Origin: Apricaphanius iberus
Taxonomy: Eukaryota > Chordata > Actinopteri > Cyprinodontiformes > Aphaniidae
Assembly: GCA_028564705.1 (NCBI GenBank)
Contig: JAPXFQ010000166.1
Span: 1,922,001-1,986,000, forward strand
Direction: 5' to 3'
DNA: 64,000 bases
In this document: piece after piece, positions 61,309-64,000 of the stretch
Layout: each line of letters starts with the position of its first letter
Position numbering within the stretch: position 1 is the stretch's first letter
Position numbers and translations under genes: made by a program
The notes under the pieces: model-generated
The model's input: only the letters and a program-made list of their open reading frames with translations
Databases searched by the model: none
Told to the model about the DNA's origin: nothing

Positions 61309-63370
61309 CTAGGGGAAAAAGTACATCATGAAAAAAGAATAAATAAAATTAAAGAAGTACATCAACATAGCAACGCTCTGTGTAGGCAGGATGTCCTCAA
61401 TGATAAGGGTGGGTGGAAGCAGTTTGGCTCGAAGACACAAAAAACTGGAAATAACTGGTTTGATTTGAGAGATGTGAAATATTTGATGGATGCGGAAATG
61501 GAAAGGTAGCTTGAGCCTGACAGCAGAGGGGATGATGACAAAGTCGATGGGAAATGCACAGAGAAATCTAGGAAACAGTTTTCTGGAACCCGATTTGAAT
61601 AGGAAATCTTTAGAAGATAAACAAACTTTCTGACCTGGAGTGAATGATGAAGCTGGAATGTGTTTCTGATCTGCTGTTCTTTTGTTCAGGGTAGAAGTGC
61701 GGTGAAGACCTGCCTTCGTCTGGTTCCAGATGCAGTGACATAAGTGAAGGTGACTAGAGACTGAGGGAATAAAGGGTCTGGGAGTGTTGTAGGTAGAAGT
61801 GTAGGCTGTCATCCATCAGAGAACTCAAAGGGGGAGAGTCCCGTCACAGAGGATTATGTAGATATTCAATCCAAAGTAAATGAATGCTCCAGGAGGTTGT
61901 TGCCACTTACAGTAAAGGATGTTTTCTCTTTCTTGATTGAGTTTTTCACATTGACTGTTGGTTTGAGGATGGATAACCTGAAGTGAGCATGGATTTTGAC
62001 CCCAGGGAAGCACAGAAGTCTCTTCAAACTTGTGACATGAACTGGGAACCTCGGTCAGAAATTATTTCTCGTGGTATGCTGTGAAGTCGGAAAACATGCT
62101 CGAATAGCAGTTTAGCAGTTTTTGATGCAGAGATAAATTTAGTGAGAGAAACCAGATGACAGGCCTTGGAAAAAATGTTGATGGTGAGAATGACATTTTT
62201 ACCTTTGAATATAGGCAGTTTAGCCACAAAGTCGAGTGCAATAGGAGACTATGGGCAACTTGGAACTGATAGTAGTTGGAAGAGTCCTGCAGGTGCTTTG
62301 TGGGAGCTCTTATAGCGGTTTCATGTAGTGCAGGCAGAAACATACTCATTGAAGTCTTTGTTAAGGGAGGGCCAGTAGAAGTAACCGTGAAGTAGAACAA
62401 TGGTTTGACTGGTTCCGAGATAGCACAAGATTTTGGAGGTATGACCCTATTTAATGCTTCGTTATGGTATGATTGAATTGTGAGCAGAATAGGGACCAGT
62501 AGCAGATTGGAGAGATTTTTATGGTCAGTCCAGTTGATGCCTGGACACTCTTTCCCTATTACCCAGTGTGTTCTTCAAGGGCTAATTTGAGAGCAAAGAG
62601 CTCTTGGTCACTTCAAGACTAACCATTTTGCATGTCATTTTGACACATAAACAGAAGAAAAGTATGTATTACAATAAATATTGTGACAGTACATGCTTAT
62701 ATCGCAATATAGATTTGAGGCCATCTCACCCAATCCTACCCAGATGGTACTAAAGTCCCTTATGAATCTTCTGTAAAAGTTGCCAAACCTCAGGAAGCAG
62801 TAAAGCTCATTCCTGGAGTCTGGAACCGGCCAATTCTCCACTACCTTGGTCTTGGCTGCATCTGCCTTCACCTGTCCGCCCTCAAAGATGAAACCCAGGA
62901 CAGCTATGGAGGATACATGGATATCACATTTTTTCTACTTTTACATATACCGTAGAAAGTTCTCCAACAGCCACTGAGGGAACCGGCAGATGTGATATTG
63001 TTTTTTTTTCAAGGCTGTTGAAGATGAGAATGTTGTCAAGCAAAACAACAACAAATTTATAGAGAAAGTCTCTGAGAGTTTCAATGATGAGGTTTTGGAA
63101 AACTGCTGGGGCATTAGTGAGTCCAAAAGACATAACTAGAAATTCATGACTGATGTGAGTTTTGAAGGCTATCTTCAATTCTTCTCCTTTACAAATGCAA
63201 ACAAGATAGCAAGCATTTGTAAGGTAAAGATGGGGGCTTGCTTGACTGGATCAAATGGTGATGAGATGGGAGAGAGATATTTTTTTGATAGTTACCTGAT
63301 TGAGACCTCTGTAATCAATGCACTAAATGTCTTATCTTTTCTCCATCCAGCTGTCTTCTGGACCTCCAGT
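61309..63370 (-). pseudogene. Degenerate Ty3/Gypsy pol
   Basis: On the minus strand the order is RT (CIDYRGLNQVTI at about 63330; MSFGLTNAPAVFQ; FVVVLLDNILIF at about 63050 where YLDD is expected), RT end and start of RNase H (NFYRRFIRDFS, about 62770), integrase zinc and core parts (IALDFVAKLPIF, SDRGSQF, about 62400-62030) and integrase C-terminus (SFTPGQKVCLSSKDF ... FHISQIKPV, 61690-61400). The last is the GPY-like segment before a chromodomain, as in chromovirus-like fish Gypsy elements. Most of RNase H is unrecognisable; stops and frameshifts abound, and an RT catalytic Asp is lost. No gag or complete LTR is attached. Confidence 0.82.
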
Positions 63371-63800
63371 TCCTCAACTCCCTTCCCGCTAGAGGATGCC
63401 ATCCGGGCCGTCCGCCCGACATCCGTCCAGCCAGAGGATGCTATCAGGGTCGTCCACCTGACTCGAACCTTGTGAGGGGAGGCCATCTGGTCTGTCTGCC
63501 CAACCTCCAGGGGAGTACCCATAAGTACTCGGGGCCCTCCTTCAGTGGGCCCCCGCCACCCACCCTATGTAGGGTGCCGCATTTTATTTTATTTATTTTT
63601 TCTCTCTGCCACAGTGTCTGGGATCCGCCTTTAAAGGGGGGTTCCGGTCATGACTCGTCACTCAGCTCCATTCACTACCTTGTCATCATCATCCGCACTT
63701 GTCTCCAATCTCCATCCGGTCACCTCACGTCCTTAAAACCAGCTCCCGTTCCCTCATTCAGCGCTGGATCATTGTCTACTACAGATGTCCACTGTGTGTT
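63371..63800 (+). pseudogene. 3' end of a Gypsy-type element, plus strand, with LTR start
   Basis: Plus-strand codons contain two repeats of the type EDAIRAVRPTSVQP. Then GGATCCGCCTTTAAAGGGG is followed by GGTCATGACTCGTCACTC, which resembles the pol/LTR junction of fish Gypsy elements. TACCCTATGTAGGGTGCC forms a small palindrome. The orientation opposes the adjacent pol relic, so this is a second element. Ends not mapped. Confidence 0.4.
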
Positions 63801-63804
63801 TCCT

Positions 63805-63895
63805 TGTCAAATCAAATCCAATTAAACTCTATTTATAAAGCGCTTTTCAAACTACAAAGCTTCTCAAAGTGCTTTACAGATTAAAATGACACCAC
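63805..63895 (+). repeat. Dispersed repeat, TTTATAAAGCGCTTTTC family
   Basis: TCAAATCCAATTAAACTCTA then TTTATAAAGCGCTTTTCAAA and CTTCTCAAAGTGCTTTACAG; closely similar to 4297-4375. The window ends in AT-rich DNA just after it. Confidence 0.6.
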
Positions 63896-64000
63896 AAAGC
63901 ACCTACAGGTAGCACTCCTGAGGTAGAGGGTTCCTACAGAACAAACACTGGAAGGAAGATTAAAATAAGAAGTTAAAATATTAAAATAAACAGTAGATAA

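Overview
The window looks like non-coding, repeat-rich DNA from a ray-finned (teleost) fish. The reasons are AT-rich spacer, 3' tails of teleost LINEs (for example the GAGATGA...TATAAATAAA..TGAATTGAA type and the AAGGCAAGGCAA type), a Tc1-like transposase, hAT- and Harbinger-like MITEs, Gypsy fragments and a fish-type endogenous retrovirus. No bacterial-style operons, rRNA, tRNA genes or CRISPR arrays are visible. Only one host coding exon is convincing (2649-2760, minus strand); a second candidate splice acceptor lies at 1929/1930 (plus strand).

The centrepiece is a 10 kb provirus on the minus strand (21904-31968). It has two LTRs with TG...CA ends and a matching 4-bp target duplication (AAAG). 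Going downstream on the minus strand it holds the 5' LTR, a PBS, an unusually long 2.5 kb leader, gag (open, 673 codons), a single in-frame UAG, protease (open, same frame), the integrase core and C-terminal domain, env (overlapping the end of integrase and broken by two TGA codons), a 0.75 kb tail, a polypurine tract and the 3' LTR. Reverse transcriptase, RNase H and the N-terminal domain of integrase are absent, so the copy cannot be autonomous, yet gag and protease remain open. A solo LTR of the same family, in the opposite orientation and with its own TSD (ATGT), sits at 39826-40388. The three LTRs differ mainly in one short U3 segment. The leader also carries what looks like an antisense spliced, polyadenylated unit (about 29437-30575, plus strand).

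Left arm (1-21.9 kb): a candidate LTR at 841-1307, the host exon, a 719-bp element with about 105-bp inverted ends (8917-9635), a 30-bp minisatellite (12211-12620), a tRNA-SINE-like segment, a young 5'-truncated LINE with a 12-bp TSD (14060-14876), LINE 3' ends near 17 kb and a Harbinger-like element (19248-20024).

Right arm (32-64 kb): a Tc1-like element broken by a 1.7 kb insertion that has its own TATA and poly(A) signals, a hAT-like MITE (36252-36454), a LINE tail with a 17-bp TSD (37188-37337), a different solo LTR (42294-42701), a MITE with five copies of a CCACACGTAG motif (46653-47200), a long gene-free tract at about 47.2-53.3 kb that may hold conserved regulatory DNA, a degenerate LINE endonuclease (57.8-58.6 kb), a long-TIR element carrying a Harbinger-related module (58606-59615) and degenerate Gypsy pol (61309-63370) next to an oppositely oriented Gypsy-type 3' end.

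All family names come from pattern recognition. No database search was possible, and TSDs and repeat alignments were read by eye.
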